DNA from: a virus
Reading direction: 5' to 3' (one strand)
Virus record (IMG/VR): IMGVR_UViG_3300010151_000063
Coordinates: 1-34,283 of that record
DNA length: 34,283 nt
The notes under the pieces are model-generated. The model had not been told where the DNA came from. It saw only the letters and a list, made by a program, of their open reading frames with translations, and made no database searches. Of the stretch, positions 6,894 to 14,428 are shown one piece after another (the stretch's first letter is position 1; every line of letters begins with the position of its first letter). The position numbers and the translations under genes are program-made.

Positions 6894-8827
6894 TGGCCAA
6901 GGAAATCGCTTACGAAAAGTATGGGGCCAAGAAGCATACTATGCTGCCCGCCACGAAACGGAAGCAGGCGAAGGCCAGGAAGGCGGAAGAGAAAGGGACA
7001 AAGGCCAAGAAGGAGGACAAGTCAAAGCAACGGGAAACGAGGGTCTCATCGAAGGCTAAGGCCACGCAGGGCAGCAGTGGGGACTCCCAGTCTTCGGATA
7101 AACCCGCAAGTATGGCTACTGGTACACCACGTACTGCGTCCAAGCAGGAGTATCGGGATGCACAGCGCGGCTGGCATGTTCGTCAGGGGGCGGAGGATGA
7201 TCGAGGTTGGCGAGACCTCACGAAGGAGGAGAAGGCCGAAAAGCAGGCGGACTGGGCTAAGCGAAGAGCTGATCTTGATACAGACTATCCAAGCTCTGCG
7301 TTGCCCGACACCTGGACTGGTACACGCGGACATAGCGATGCCCCAACACCAGGCGACTCCGATGTACTGACGGACCCCAATGACGGTCGGTATCAGTACC
7401 AAATCCTAGCTAACGATAAAATCAAGATCGTTGCCGCCCCAGATGACACGGACTTCAAAGGGATGATTCTCGATGACCCGACCTCTAAGGCGTATAAGGC
7501 CATCATGGGGGTCTTCAAATCGGGTGAGAGTCCTAGTGCCGGTACGGGTGGCGCAGACCCTACAGATAGGGTTGATTCGAGCGGGTCTGGGCCAGGAACG
7601 TCCGAGCCAGCCGACGATCTTTCCTTCTCGTCCCGTGACGTAGCTGACCGAACCTGGGACCAGTATTATGGTGACTCTTTGGAGACCACGCCCCCCGATG
7701 GTCCTTATCAGGATTGGTCCCACCTAGACCCCAAAGGCCAAGTCGAAATGGAGCCTCTTACAACTACGAGCGATCCTACAGTGATCGAGGCCGGGGAGGG
7801 GGAAGAGCCTCCCCCTCAGTCAGACCCTGAACCCCAGTATTTGTCTGGCGATGAGGGCGCAGCCGCCCACAAAAAGTGGGCAGAGTCGCACCCCAGCTCT
7901 GAGCAGGTGGTGCCGGAAGATCAACCGGTGGCTGCGCCTGAGTCTGCGCCTGATGTAGTGTCCAGCGACACCTCGGCCTTGGATGATCTTGCAGATATTC
8001 GCCCCGAGGGTCTGGGAAGTCGCGCCCTCGATGATGAAGCAATGCCTGCTTCCGCTACAGATGCCGCTCGTATGGCTCAGGCGCGTGAACTCCCCCGTAG
8101 ACTAGGTGAGTCGCCGCCCGAGGATTTTGATGTGGGCCAGTACGAGCATAACCTTCCCCCTCAGTCTGCGGCTGGAGCTGCCGGTCAACCTAAATACGCA
8201 GGGACAACGTCAGATCAAGAAGACAACCTTCGTCGATTGCGTGAGATGTATAAGACTGAAGGGGTTGAGACGGCACCGAATCTAGGCGAGTCACCGCCTG
8301 CGGTCGATGATACTATGGACCAGCACGAGTACAACCTTCCCCCTCAGTCAGAGCAGCCAGACCCCATGGGGCGCAACCAGGCTGTGGATCTGGCTTGGGA
8401 GAAGGACCTGGCAAACCGAAAGTCGGCACTAGACAGGCACCGGGGTGATCTCTTCGACGAAACAGGTACCCCCAGAGCAGGCCAGTTCCCGGCAGGCCAT
8501 GAGTTCCGAAAGCCTGGTGATCTACTAGGGGCCGATCAACCAAAATCGGTGTTGGATGAATATCGTGGGGACTTCTTTGATGCGTCAGGCGCACCTCGGG
8601 CGGGACAGTTCCCCTCAGAGCATGAGTTCTACTCTGGGGACGACCCCATGGGGACCAAGGCCGCAGTGGATTTGGCTTGGGATAAGGACGAGTTGTTACG
8701 GTTGGTGCGAGGCAAGTCAGATGAACAGAGGGCCATGGTCTCGGGGATCCTGAAGGGGAAGCACGGGGCAGAGCTTGCTGCTGCCATAAAGCGTATACGC
8801 TCTATCATTTCGCGGGGAGAGAGTTGA
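6893..8827 (+). CDS. Low-complexity protein with internal duplications between terL and portal
   Basis: A 644-aa protein without a recognised domain. The first 70 residues are strongly basic (many K, R, A). The middle is acidic and rich in D, E, S, P and G, with one more ordered stretch near nt 7378-7500 (DGRYQYQILANDKIKIV). The C-terminal third is built from duplicated blocks. LGESPP...NLPPQS occurs at about 8102-8169 and 8282-8349. A block ending GTPRAGQFP or GAPRAGQFP occurs at about 8420-8508 and 8543-8629. DPMG...AVDLAW is at 8361-8408 and 8641-8688. The final 50 residues are helical and basic. Position suggests a minor virion or assembly protein, but no function can be assigned. Predicted disorder and charge could fit an internal head protein. 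Confidence 0.75.
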   Translation: MAKEIAYEKYGAKKHTMLPATKRKQAKARKAEEKGTKAKKEDKSKQRETRVSSKAKATQGSSGDSQSSDKPASMATGTPRTASKQEYRDAQRGWHVRQGAEDDRGWRDLTKEEKAEKQADWAKRRADLDTDYPSSALPDTWTGTRGHSDAPTPGDSDVLTDPNDGRYQYQILANDKIKIVAAPDDTDFKGMILDDPTSKAYKAIMGVFKSGESPSAGTGGADPTDRVDSSGSGPGTSEPADDLSFSSRDVADRTWDQYYGDSLETTPPDGPYQDWSHLDPKGQVEMEPLTTTSDPTVIEAGEGEEPPPQSDPEPQYLSGDEGAAAHKKWAESHPSSEQVVPEDQPVAAPESAPDVVSSDTSALDDLADIRPEGLGSRALDDEAMPASATDAARMAQARELPRRLGESPPEDFDVGQYEHNLPPQSAAGAAGQPKYAGTTSDQEDNLRRLREMYKTEGVETAPNLGESPPAVDDTMDQHEYNLPPQSEQPDPMGRNQAVDLAWEKDLANRKSALDRHRGDLFDETGTPRAGQFPAGHEFRKPGDLLGADQPKSVLDEYRGDFFDASGAPRAGQFPSEHEFYSGDDPMGTKAAVDLAWDKDELLRLVRGKSDEQRAMVSGILKGKHGAELAAAIKRIRSIISRGES

Positions 8828-8850
8828 TTTTCCCCCTCTAGGAGAGACCC

Positions 8851-10692
8851 ATGGCGTTGAATGGCGAGCAGATCGCAGGCATCATCAAGTCCCACCGCAG
8901 ACAGCGGGAGAAGGACCTGAAGGACTGGGACAAGTACCGGGCTTGGTACTTGTCCGAGTATTGGAGTGCGAACGAGGACATTCCGCATGGGGCAGCCCCG
9001 GAGGACCGAGGCCGTGAGGCAGAGACGAATCTGGAGACGAACTATCCCTACGCCTACATCGATACGATGATCTCCAACATCTGTCCGACCAATCCCCAGG
9101 TCACCGTCACGGCCCGCCAAGAGAAGTTCCGTCCCGCAGGTAAGTTCCGCGAGGCTGTCATCAATGACTGTTTCCGTAGGAACAAGCTACATAAAAGATT
9201 ATGGGCCTGTGCTACCGATGGTAGCCTCTGCGGGCGGGGGTTTATGAAGACGGTCTGGAATTTTGATCGTAACACTCCCGAGACATTCGTTATTGACCCA
9301 CGGCATGTGTTCTTCGATAAGGCTGCTACCCGTTGGCGGGATATCCGCTACCTCATTGAGGTCACGGTGTTGACCGAGGATGAGTTCAAGAATCGCGCAA
9401 AACGGAAGCGTGACGGCAGTGGAGCCCACTACCGCCCATCCGTGGCGAAGCTCGCGCAGGCGTCGGGGTACCCCCAGTGGCTTGAAGATCGAAGCCGTGA
9501 TGAGGGGACTGTGGATAAGGCTACGAAGGCCTACTATCGGTGGATTACAGTCTATGAGGTCTACGATTTCGTGGGCGACCGGTACTTCCACGTACTCGAT
9601 GAGGTGGATGAGCCCCTGTTTGAGTCGGACCTACCCTTCAAGTATGTACGAAATCCCTTCAGTATCCTGACGTTCAACGACAACAAGACCGACCTCGGAG
9701 GTCTGTCGGACGTTCGCCTCATTGAAGGGGCCCAGGCACGGCTTAACGAGATTGACACCCTGGAGCTGTGGCACGCCTACACCTCCATCCCTGTGCTGCT
9801 TTTGAATACTGCTCTGGTAGATGACCCCGAGTCGTTCATGTCCATGATTCAGGATGCGAACCAGCCGGGACAGATTGCCCATTTGCAGGCGAAGAACAAT
9901 GCCCCCCTACGGGATATCATTGGTCAAACGCCACTCCCCCAGTTGGATCCTAGCTTCGGGAAGATGAGGGATCGGTCTACCCAGATCATTGAGTTCATCT
10001 TGGGCATCCCACAGTACAGCCGAGGTGTCGTCGGTGTTGCCGATGTGGCCACCGAGGTTGCTTTGGCGGATACCGCGACTCGTACCCGTAATGGCAAACG
10101 CATCAAGCAGATGACCGATGTTTGCTCCGAGACGGGGAAGAAGATCGTGGGCCTCTACGAGGAGTTCCTCCCAGAAGACTCCGAGTTGGCCATTCGTCTG
10201 ACCGACAGTCGGGAGGTCTTGGTTGTTTCTCGTCGTACAATGGCCCTGGCAAAGGATCGACCCGTTGGTGAGGAGCCACTCGACTACGATTATGACGCCG
10301 TGGCTTACTCCCCAACGGAGAATCATCGGATCGTTCAGCTCAAGAACCTGGAGAAGTATCTGCCAATTCTGATGCAGTCCCAAGCCGTGAACCAAGAGAA
10401 GCTGATGATGAAGCTTCTGGAACTGCTCCAGCTAGGCGACATCCTCAAGACCGAGGAGCCGCCCAAACCGGGCCAGGAGGGCCTAGGGGACGTGCCCCCG
10501 GAGATGGCGGCTATGATGGGAGGAGGTGGAATTGCTCCCCCCGGGATGCCGGGGATGGACAATATCGCCACAGGGGCCTTGCCCGAGGGGACTGATGTTC
10601 CGATCTCCCCCACCTCTATGGGTGGCCCAGGTGGTCCTGGGGTACCCATGTCCGCTAGGGGGCCTAGACCCCAAGTACCAATAGGAAAATAA
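8851..10692 (+). CDS. Portal protein
   Basis: A 613-aa protein with the layout of P22-type portals. It has an N-terminal helical segment, then YIDTMISNICPTNPQVTV (69-86), a DGSLCGRGFMKTVWN segment (123-137) and the DPRHVFFDKAATRWRDIRYL segment (149-168). A long helical stem and crown region follows. The last 70 residues are rich in Gly, Pro and Met and are probably flexible. As the dodecameric portal it would form the DNA channel at one capsid vertex, contacting the terminase during packaging and the adaptor afterwards. GGAGAG upstream (8840-8845) supports the ATG. It is downstream of terL with one gene between, a common order. Confidence 0.88.
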   Translation: MALNGEQIAGIIKSHRRQREKDLKDWDKYRAWYLSEYWSANEDIPHGAAPEDRGREAETNLETNYPYAYIDTMISNICPTNPQVTVTARQEKFRPAGKFREAVINDCFRRNKLHKRLWACATDGSLCGRGFMKTVWNFDRNTPETFVIDPRHVFFDKAATRWRDIRYLIEVTVLTEDEFKNRAKRKRDGSGAHYRPSVAKLAQASGYPQWLEDRSRDEGTVDKATKAYYRWITVYEVYDFVGDRYFHVLDEVDEPLFESDLPFKYVRNPFSILTFNDNKTDLGGLSDVRLIEGAQARLNEIDTLELWHAYTSIPVLLLNTALVDDPESFMSMIQDANQPGQIAHLQAKNNAPLRDIIGQTPLPQLDPSFGKMRDRSTQIIEFILGIPQYSRGVVGVADVATEVALADTATRTRNGKRIKQMTDVCSETGKKIVGLYEEFLPEDSELAIRLTDSREVLVVSRRTMALAKDRPVGEEPLDYDYDAVAYSPTENHRIVQLKNLEKYLPILMQSQAVNQEKLMMKLLELLQLGDILKTEEPPKPGQEGLGDVPPEMAAMMGGGGIAPPGMPGMDNIATGALPEGTDVPISPTSMGGPGGPGVPMSARGPRPQVPIGK

Positions 10693-10693
10693 A

Positions 10694-11974
10694 ATGGCTA
10701 GAATCACCGATACCGCAGTTGCTGGGCTTGAGAAAGACCCTGCCGATTGGCGTGCCAAAGAGGATACAACCCCTGGCCCAATGCCGAAGCGGCCTAGCAG
10801 GTCGTCCCCCAAGAAGGCAAAGAAGGCAAAGAAGGCAAGCCCAGAACCGGACCCACAGCCCACAATCGAAGATCTTCGCAACTCGGCTGTAGACAAGGCG
10901 TTGGGTGGTCGGGAGATGGATGTCGAGGAGCTAGAGTCTCGGCAGATGGAGCGGTTCCGTGCCTCGGAAGGCGAGGGTGGTGGTGTCTACGCTCCAGGGG
11001 GTGGGCGTCGTGCGACAGGCGCGGTGTTTGAGGCTCTCGGGTTGCCGAGCGTAGGTCCAGGCGTGACCCCGACGCGAGACATGGATGATGTTCGTCGTCG
11101 TCACGGGGCGATGGAAAGCATCGACGTTCCTGCGGGTGGTGGTCCATCCGAGTACACAACTCGGCATCCCTCGGACCCTCCCTCTCCTTACAAGCACACG
11201 TTAGCAGAGGAGGGTTCGTATCATCCCAAGGACCGAACTTGGATGGAGCGCGGCATTGAAGATCGCGGCCCGGAAACCCTCAAGATGTTGGAGGAGAAAG
11301 GAGATGCCTCCGCAAGAATGGGGGCTATTGGGGATAAGGGCCGCGCCACTAAAGGTGTGCGGGAGGCCCAAAAGTGGGTTGATCATCATGTTCAGGAACT
11401 AGATAACCCCCGTATGTGGAACTACCTAAATACCCCGGATGATTGGCGGCAAGCGCTAACTTGGACACCGGATGATGTGTTTAACGTTTATGGTGCGGTG
11501 GAGAAGGAGCTGGCCAAAGAGGTTGGTGGCCTTGAAGCAGCAAAAGCCAATCTCAAGCAGGCTTCCGAGGTAGCGAAGAAGAAGCTGGCAGAGCTGAAGA
11601 ACCTCCCCAAGATGGCTGACTTCCATCCGAAGGACGCAATCCGGGCGCTTCAGAACGTGGACATCAAGGCAGCGGCCAGGGGATTGGTGGACGACCCCTT
11701 TACCCTTATTGCTTTGGCCAACGTCCCAGGCATGATGTTTGTTTCTGGACTTCCTGATACGACAGAGAACTACCGGACCTTGGCGCGAATGGGCTCTGAC
11801 ACTCGGGCTCCTGGCCCACTGAAGATTAGAGATCTCAATCTCGCAGCCCGAGAAGAGCTTTCCAACAACCCCGAGTTGGTCTTGGAACTCTACGAGAGTG
11901 GGCACATTTCAGAAGAGCTTCGGAACTTCCTGGATGTTGGGCCTCGGTTTCAGTACGCACCCTTGGAGGAGTAG
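10694..11974 (+). CDS. Unknown virion-block protein carrying a DLRNSAVDKAL motif
   Basis: A 426-aa protein of unknown function starting two bases after the portal stop. The N-terminus has a Lys-rich segment (KKAKKAKKA) and then, at residues 60-70, DLRNSAVDKAL. This motif is closely related to one in the small protein at 13150 and to one at the end of the scaffold. Residues about 80-230 are polar and Gly/Pro-rich. Residues about 270-310 are helical with coiled-coil character (EKELAKEVGGLEAAKANLKQ). A hydrophobic stretch (LIALANVPGMMFVSGL) follows near residue 340. The gene is in the packaging/head cluster. An internal or assembly-associated head protein is possible but not shown. Confidence 0.75.
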   Translation: MARITDTAVAGLEKDPADWRAKEDTTPGPMPKRPSRSSPKKAKKAKKASPEPDPQPTIEDLRNSAVDKALGGREMDVEELESRQMERFRASEGEGGGVYAPGGGRRATGAVFEALGLPSVGPGVTPTRDMDDVRRRHGAMESIDVPAGGGPSEYTTRHPSDPPSPYKHTLAEEGSYHPKDRTWMERGIEDRGPETLKMLEEKGDASARMGAIGDKGRATKGVREAQKWVDHHVQELDNPRMWNYLNTPDDWRQALTWTPDDVFNVYGAVEKELAKEVGGLEAAKANLKQASEVAKKKLAELKNLPKMADFHPKDAIRALQNVDIKAAARGLVDDPFTLIALANVPGMMFVSGLPDTTENYRTLARMGSDTRAPGPLKIRDLNLAAREELSNNPELVLELYESGHISEELRNFLDVGPRFQYAPLEE

Positions 11975-12697
11975 ATGGCCAGTTGGTTTGACAACCTACG
12001 GGGGAAGGCTGTTGATGCCGGGATGGGTGAGGCCAAGACAGCCAAGGCCCAAACCAGCCCGGATAAGCCAGGGCCAGATGCCGAGCGCGTTGCTGCGAAC
12101 CGACGCAGACTGGATAATTTGCGTCAGATTCACGATGATTTGTCTAGTCATAAAAAGTCTCCTACCCCCAAGGCCGAGTCGCCCCAAGAGCAGCAGTTGC
12201 GTCGGATGCTTGAACGGTCGCATGAGAACCCAGAGACACCTGAAGAGGCTGCTGCGTGGAAAAAGGCAGATGAGAGCCCCTTCGCGTGGGGAGCGGGGGA
12301 CCATATCGATATCGCGAGCACGTCGGGGCTGGCTGACAGCTTACCCTCTTACTCAAATCCCACGCCAGAAGAGATAGCGACAGCGCCTGATGATACCTCG
12401 CTCGGGTGGCTGGCCAACAGCAACGCTTATGAATACAAAGGGGTTGAAGCCTTTTCTAAGTTCTCGCCTGGCCAGTTGCGTGCGGCGGCAAAAGATGCTG
12501 CGGCAGTAGACTACGACACCGACCGGGACGAAATCAAAGTAGCTTCGAGGGGTACCCTGACGAACGAGGAATGGGGAGGCTGGGAGCGAGTGACCTTTGT
12601 TCCTAGAGAACCAGGAGAGGATGGTCGCGCTTACCTCATATCACCGGATGGCGTTGCATGGCGCGACCCATGGGGACCAATAAAACGGGAGGAGTAG
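11975..12697 (+). CDS. Hypothetical protein in head gene cluster
   Basis: A 240-aa protein with no recognised domain. GGAGGAG at 11965-11971 lies three bases before the ATG and overlaps the end of the previous gene. The sequence is polar and mostly hydrophilic. Its last third has a more ordered stretch ending in AYLISPDGVAWRDPWG, which may form a small beta unit. There are no cysteines, signal peptide or membrane segments. It is directly followed by the zinc ribbon gene with no gap. The context implies co-translation with head genes, but nothing in the sequence indicates a function. Confidence 0.7.
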   Translation: MASWFDNLRGKAVDAGMGEAKTAKAQTSPDKPGPDAERVAANRRRLDNLRQIHDDLSSHKKSPTPKAESPQEQQLRRMLERSHENPETPEEAAAWKKADESPFAWGAGDHIDIASTSGLADSLPSYSNPTPEEIATAPDDTSLGWLANSNAYEYKGVEAFSKFSPGQLRAAAKDAAAVDYDTDRDEIKVASRGTLTNEEWGGWERVTFVPREPGEDGRAYLISPDGVAWRDPWGPIKREE

Positions 12698-13099
12698 ATG
12701 CCAGTCTATGATGTCGCTTGTGATTCGGCCCAGAGCTGTGGCTATTTCGAGGATGTGATCATCCCCTTAGCCCACCTCGACGATGCCATCTGTCCGACGT
12801 GTGAGGGCCCTATCCGTCGCCTACCCCGACCTGTGCGTACTGTGGGGCCTATGCCGAGCAAACCGCTAACCATCAAACAGATTGATCGGAGCTTCGAGAG
12901 CCCCGCAGAGTTGCGTCAGTATCAGAAAGAGAACCCGGATGCCCAAATCCTTTCCCCTGACTCGAAACAGTGGAAAGCCAAGGTAGCTAGGGTCCGCGCC
13001 GATGCTCAACAGCAGGCGAAGAAAGCTGGTTATCGTGATCTTGAGGATATGCAGGCCCGGAAGTGGAACAAGACGCCGGATGGCCGGGCCATAAAATGA
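12698..13099 (+). CDS. FmdB-type zinc ribbon protein
   Basis: A 133-aa protein beginning MPVYDVACD, with cysteines at 8, 14, 32 and 35 arranged as a zinc ribbon (CxxxxxC then CPTC). This is the pattern of the FmdB-type putative regulatory zinc ribbon family, known both in bacteria and in phage genomes. The remainder is helical and basic (DARVRADAQQQ-like region and a KK-rich helix), which could contact nucleic acid or another protein. It is the last gene before the first promoter-like gap at 13100-13149. In phages the family has no established role; regulation or a structural role are both possible. Confidence 0.75.
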   Translation: MPVYDVACDSAQSCGYFEDVIIPLAHLDDAICPTCEGPIRRLPRPVRTVGPMPSKPLTIKQIDRSFESPAELRQYQKENPDAQILSPDSKQWKAKVARVRADAQQQAKKAGYRDLEDMQARKWNKTPDGRAIK

Positions 13100-13113
13100 T
13101 TTTGCTCTAGTTC

Positions 13114-13149
13114 TTGACGTAAAATTTTTCACCCAGTACGGATAGTGCA
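13114..13149 (+). promoter_or_regulatory. Promoter-like element, copy 1 (TTGACGTAAAA...AGTAC)
   Basis: TTGACGTAAAA (13114-13124) is followed at an 11-bp... 10-base interval by AGTAC (13135-13139) and then TA at 13143-13144. The same elements with the same spacing occur at 32601-32636, the only other sizeable gap among the structural genes. TTGACG fits a sigma-70 -35 box; TAC at 17 bp downstream is an atypical -10. If transcription starts about seven bases after that -10, the mRNA would begin close to the ATG at 13150 and have almost no leader. It probably drives the scaffold-capsid operon. The alternative is a non-sigma-70 binding site. Confidence 0.6.
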
Positions 13150-13542
13150 ATGCCTAAAGACGACCCTAGTGCTTATAGCCCCCAGGACGTAGCCCAAGAA
13201 CTCTTGGCGTTAGACTCTGCCGAGGCGATCGTGACACGCCTTGATGAGCTGGGCTGGGAGCTTGCTCCTTCTGGTCAAGCAGCGGAGGAAGGCATTGGAG
13301 ACGAAGGCCCCTTTGATGAGGTTATGGGTGGCGAAGGGGACGCTTCAGATTTTGAAGGCGCGGAAGAAGAGATGGAAGAGGACGCGGGTGGCTCCGACGT
13401 TCCGATGCCAGTGGGGCCCAAACCTCCGTACCTCACAGTTCTACGCATGAGTGCTGTGGATAAGGCCTTCGATAAACACGGGAAGAAGGGCAAGAAAAAG
13501 AGCAAGAAGGGTATGGACGAGGACGGCCTATATGCCTCCTGA
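13150..13542 (+). CDS. Small acidic-then-basic protein upstream of the scaffold
   Basis: A 130-aa protein. The first half is acidic and helical at its start (SPQDVAQELLALDSAEAIVT), followed by a Gly/Asp/Glu-rich region. Residues 98-107 read LRMSAVDKAF, then a run of Gly and Lys (KHGKKGKKKSKKG) and a short tail. The motif is shared with the protein at 10694 and with the scaffold C-terminus. The gene starts just after a promoter-like element, has only a weak Shine-Dalgarno (GGA), and ends 11 bases inside the scaffold gene. The inference is a partner of scaffold or capsid, perhaps a second assembly factor. No family is recognised. Confidence 0.75.
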   Translation: MPKDDPSAYSPQDVAQELLALDSAEAIVTRLDELGWELAPSGQAAEEGIGDEGPFDEVMGGEGDASDFEGAEEEMEEDAGGSDVPMPVGPKPPYLTVLRMSAVDKAFDKHGKKGKKKSKKGMDEDGLYAS

Positions 13543-14425
13543 TGAAGTAAGCACTGCTCCGGTAGCGGTTGAAGCTGCCCCTGCTCCTGAAGCCACTCCT
13601 GCCCCTACTACTACCTCTTCTGGGGCCAACTCTAGTTCGGATGGTCCGGTCTCGGGGGCGACCTCTCCTGCCCCCGAGGCCACACCGTCCGTAGTCGAGG
13701 GCGAAATCACACCCTCGCCCTATGACTCTTACAACTGGAATGAGTGGGACGGAAAGTATACTTCCTGGCCCGACGAGTTCCAGGGATGGGGAGAGAGGCT
13801 TCATGCGACCCTGGACAACGAGCGAGAGCAGATCCAGAGCCAGCAGGAGCTGTATAGTAATCTCCTAAGTGGCGCTGGGGATTCTCGTGCCGATGAGCTG
13901 TCTACGCAGATCGAGACACACCTGGAGAACATCCAATCGCTGGAACAGAAGATTGCCTCGGGGGAGGCAGCACTTCTAGCGGAACAACAGCGTTACAAGG
14001 TCTATCAGGATACCGTAGCCTCCGTGTTGGAGCAGGAAGCCGAACGTCATTATGACCGGTTTATCCGACAACATAGTGATGTTTTTACGAATGCGGACCT
14101 GAACACTAAGTTCGATACTCTTCTCGCCGAAGACTGGGAACCCGAAGATGCAGTGGGGGCTGTCCGCCTTTCGGACACAGCCTTCAAGCTCGTTCGCGCA
14201 GCAGTCAAAGAGGGGACTCCGGTACATCGTGCCCTGGAGTTGGCCGAGGCGAAACAGGCTCTGTCTGAGCCCCGACCCAGACCAGGGGCGAGGCTTACCT
14301 CGGGCGCTCGCCCCGGGGCTCGTCCACACCAGACGAATCGGATTGAGAACCGGAAGCCGCGAACCTTTGCAGAGATGCGGGAGTTTGCCATCGATAAGGC
14401 TTTTGCTACCCAGAAAAGGAAGTAA
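13532..14425 (+). CDS. Scaffolding protein
   Basis: A 297-aa protein placed directly before the major capsid gene. The ATG at 13532 is preferred over an upstream in-frame start at 13451 because the extra 27 residues would lie wholly inside the previous gene and are an arginine-rich out-of-frame reading of it. The N-terminal 60 residues are rich in Pro, Ala, Thr and Ser. Residues about 85-175 are helical with strong coiled-coil character and many Gln and Glu. The C-terminus is basic and ends with MREFAIDKAF (282-291) and QKRK. A coiled-coil body with a basic C-terminal coat-binding helix is the known P22-type scaffold layout. It would guide procapsid assembly and leave or be degraded. No protease domain is seen here. 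Confidence 0.75.
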   Translation: MPPDEVSTAPVAVEAAPAPEATPAPTTTSSGANSSSDGPVSGATSPAPEATPSVVEGEITPSPYDSYNWNEWDGKYTSWPDEFQGWGERLHATLDNEREQIQSQQELYSNLLSGAGDSRADELSTQIETHLENIQSLEQKIASGEAALLAEQQRYKVYQDTVASVLEQEAERHYDRFIRQHSDVFTNADLNTKFDTLLAEDWEPEDAVGAVRLSDTAFKLVRAAVKEGTPVHRALELAEAKQALSEPRPRPGARLTSGARPGARPHQTNRIENRKPRTFAEMREFAIDKAFATQKRK

Positions 14426-14428
14426 CTC

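Noticed and set aside
11717-11737. ALANVP shared by the proteins at 10694 and 22499
   Set aside because: Six common residues in otherwise unlike sequence are within chance; no flanking similarity was seen.
13451-13531. Upstream extension of the scaffold gene
   Set aside because: These 27 codons lie wholly in the previous gene and encode an arginine-rich out-of-frame reading; ATG at 13532 is a better start.
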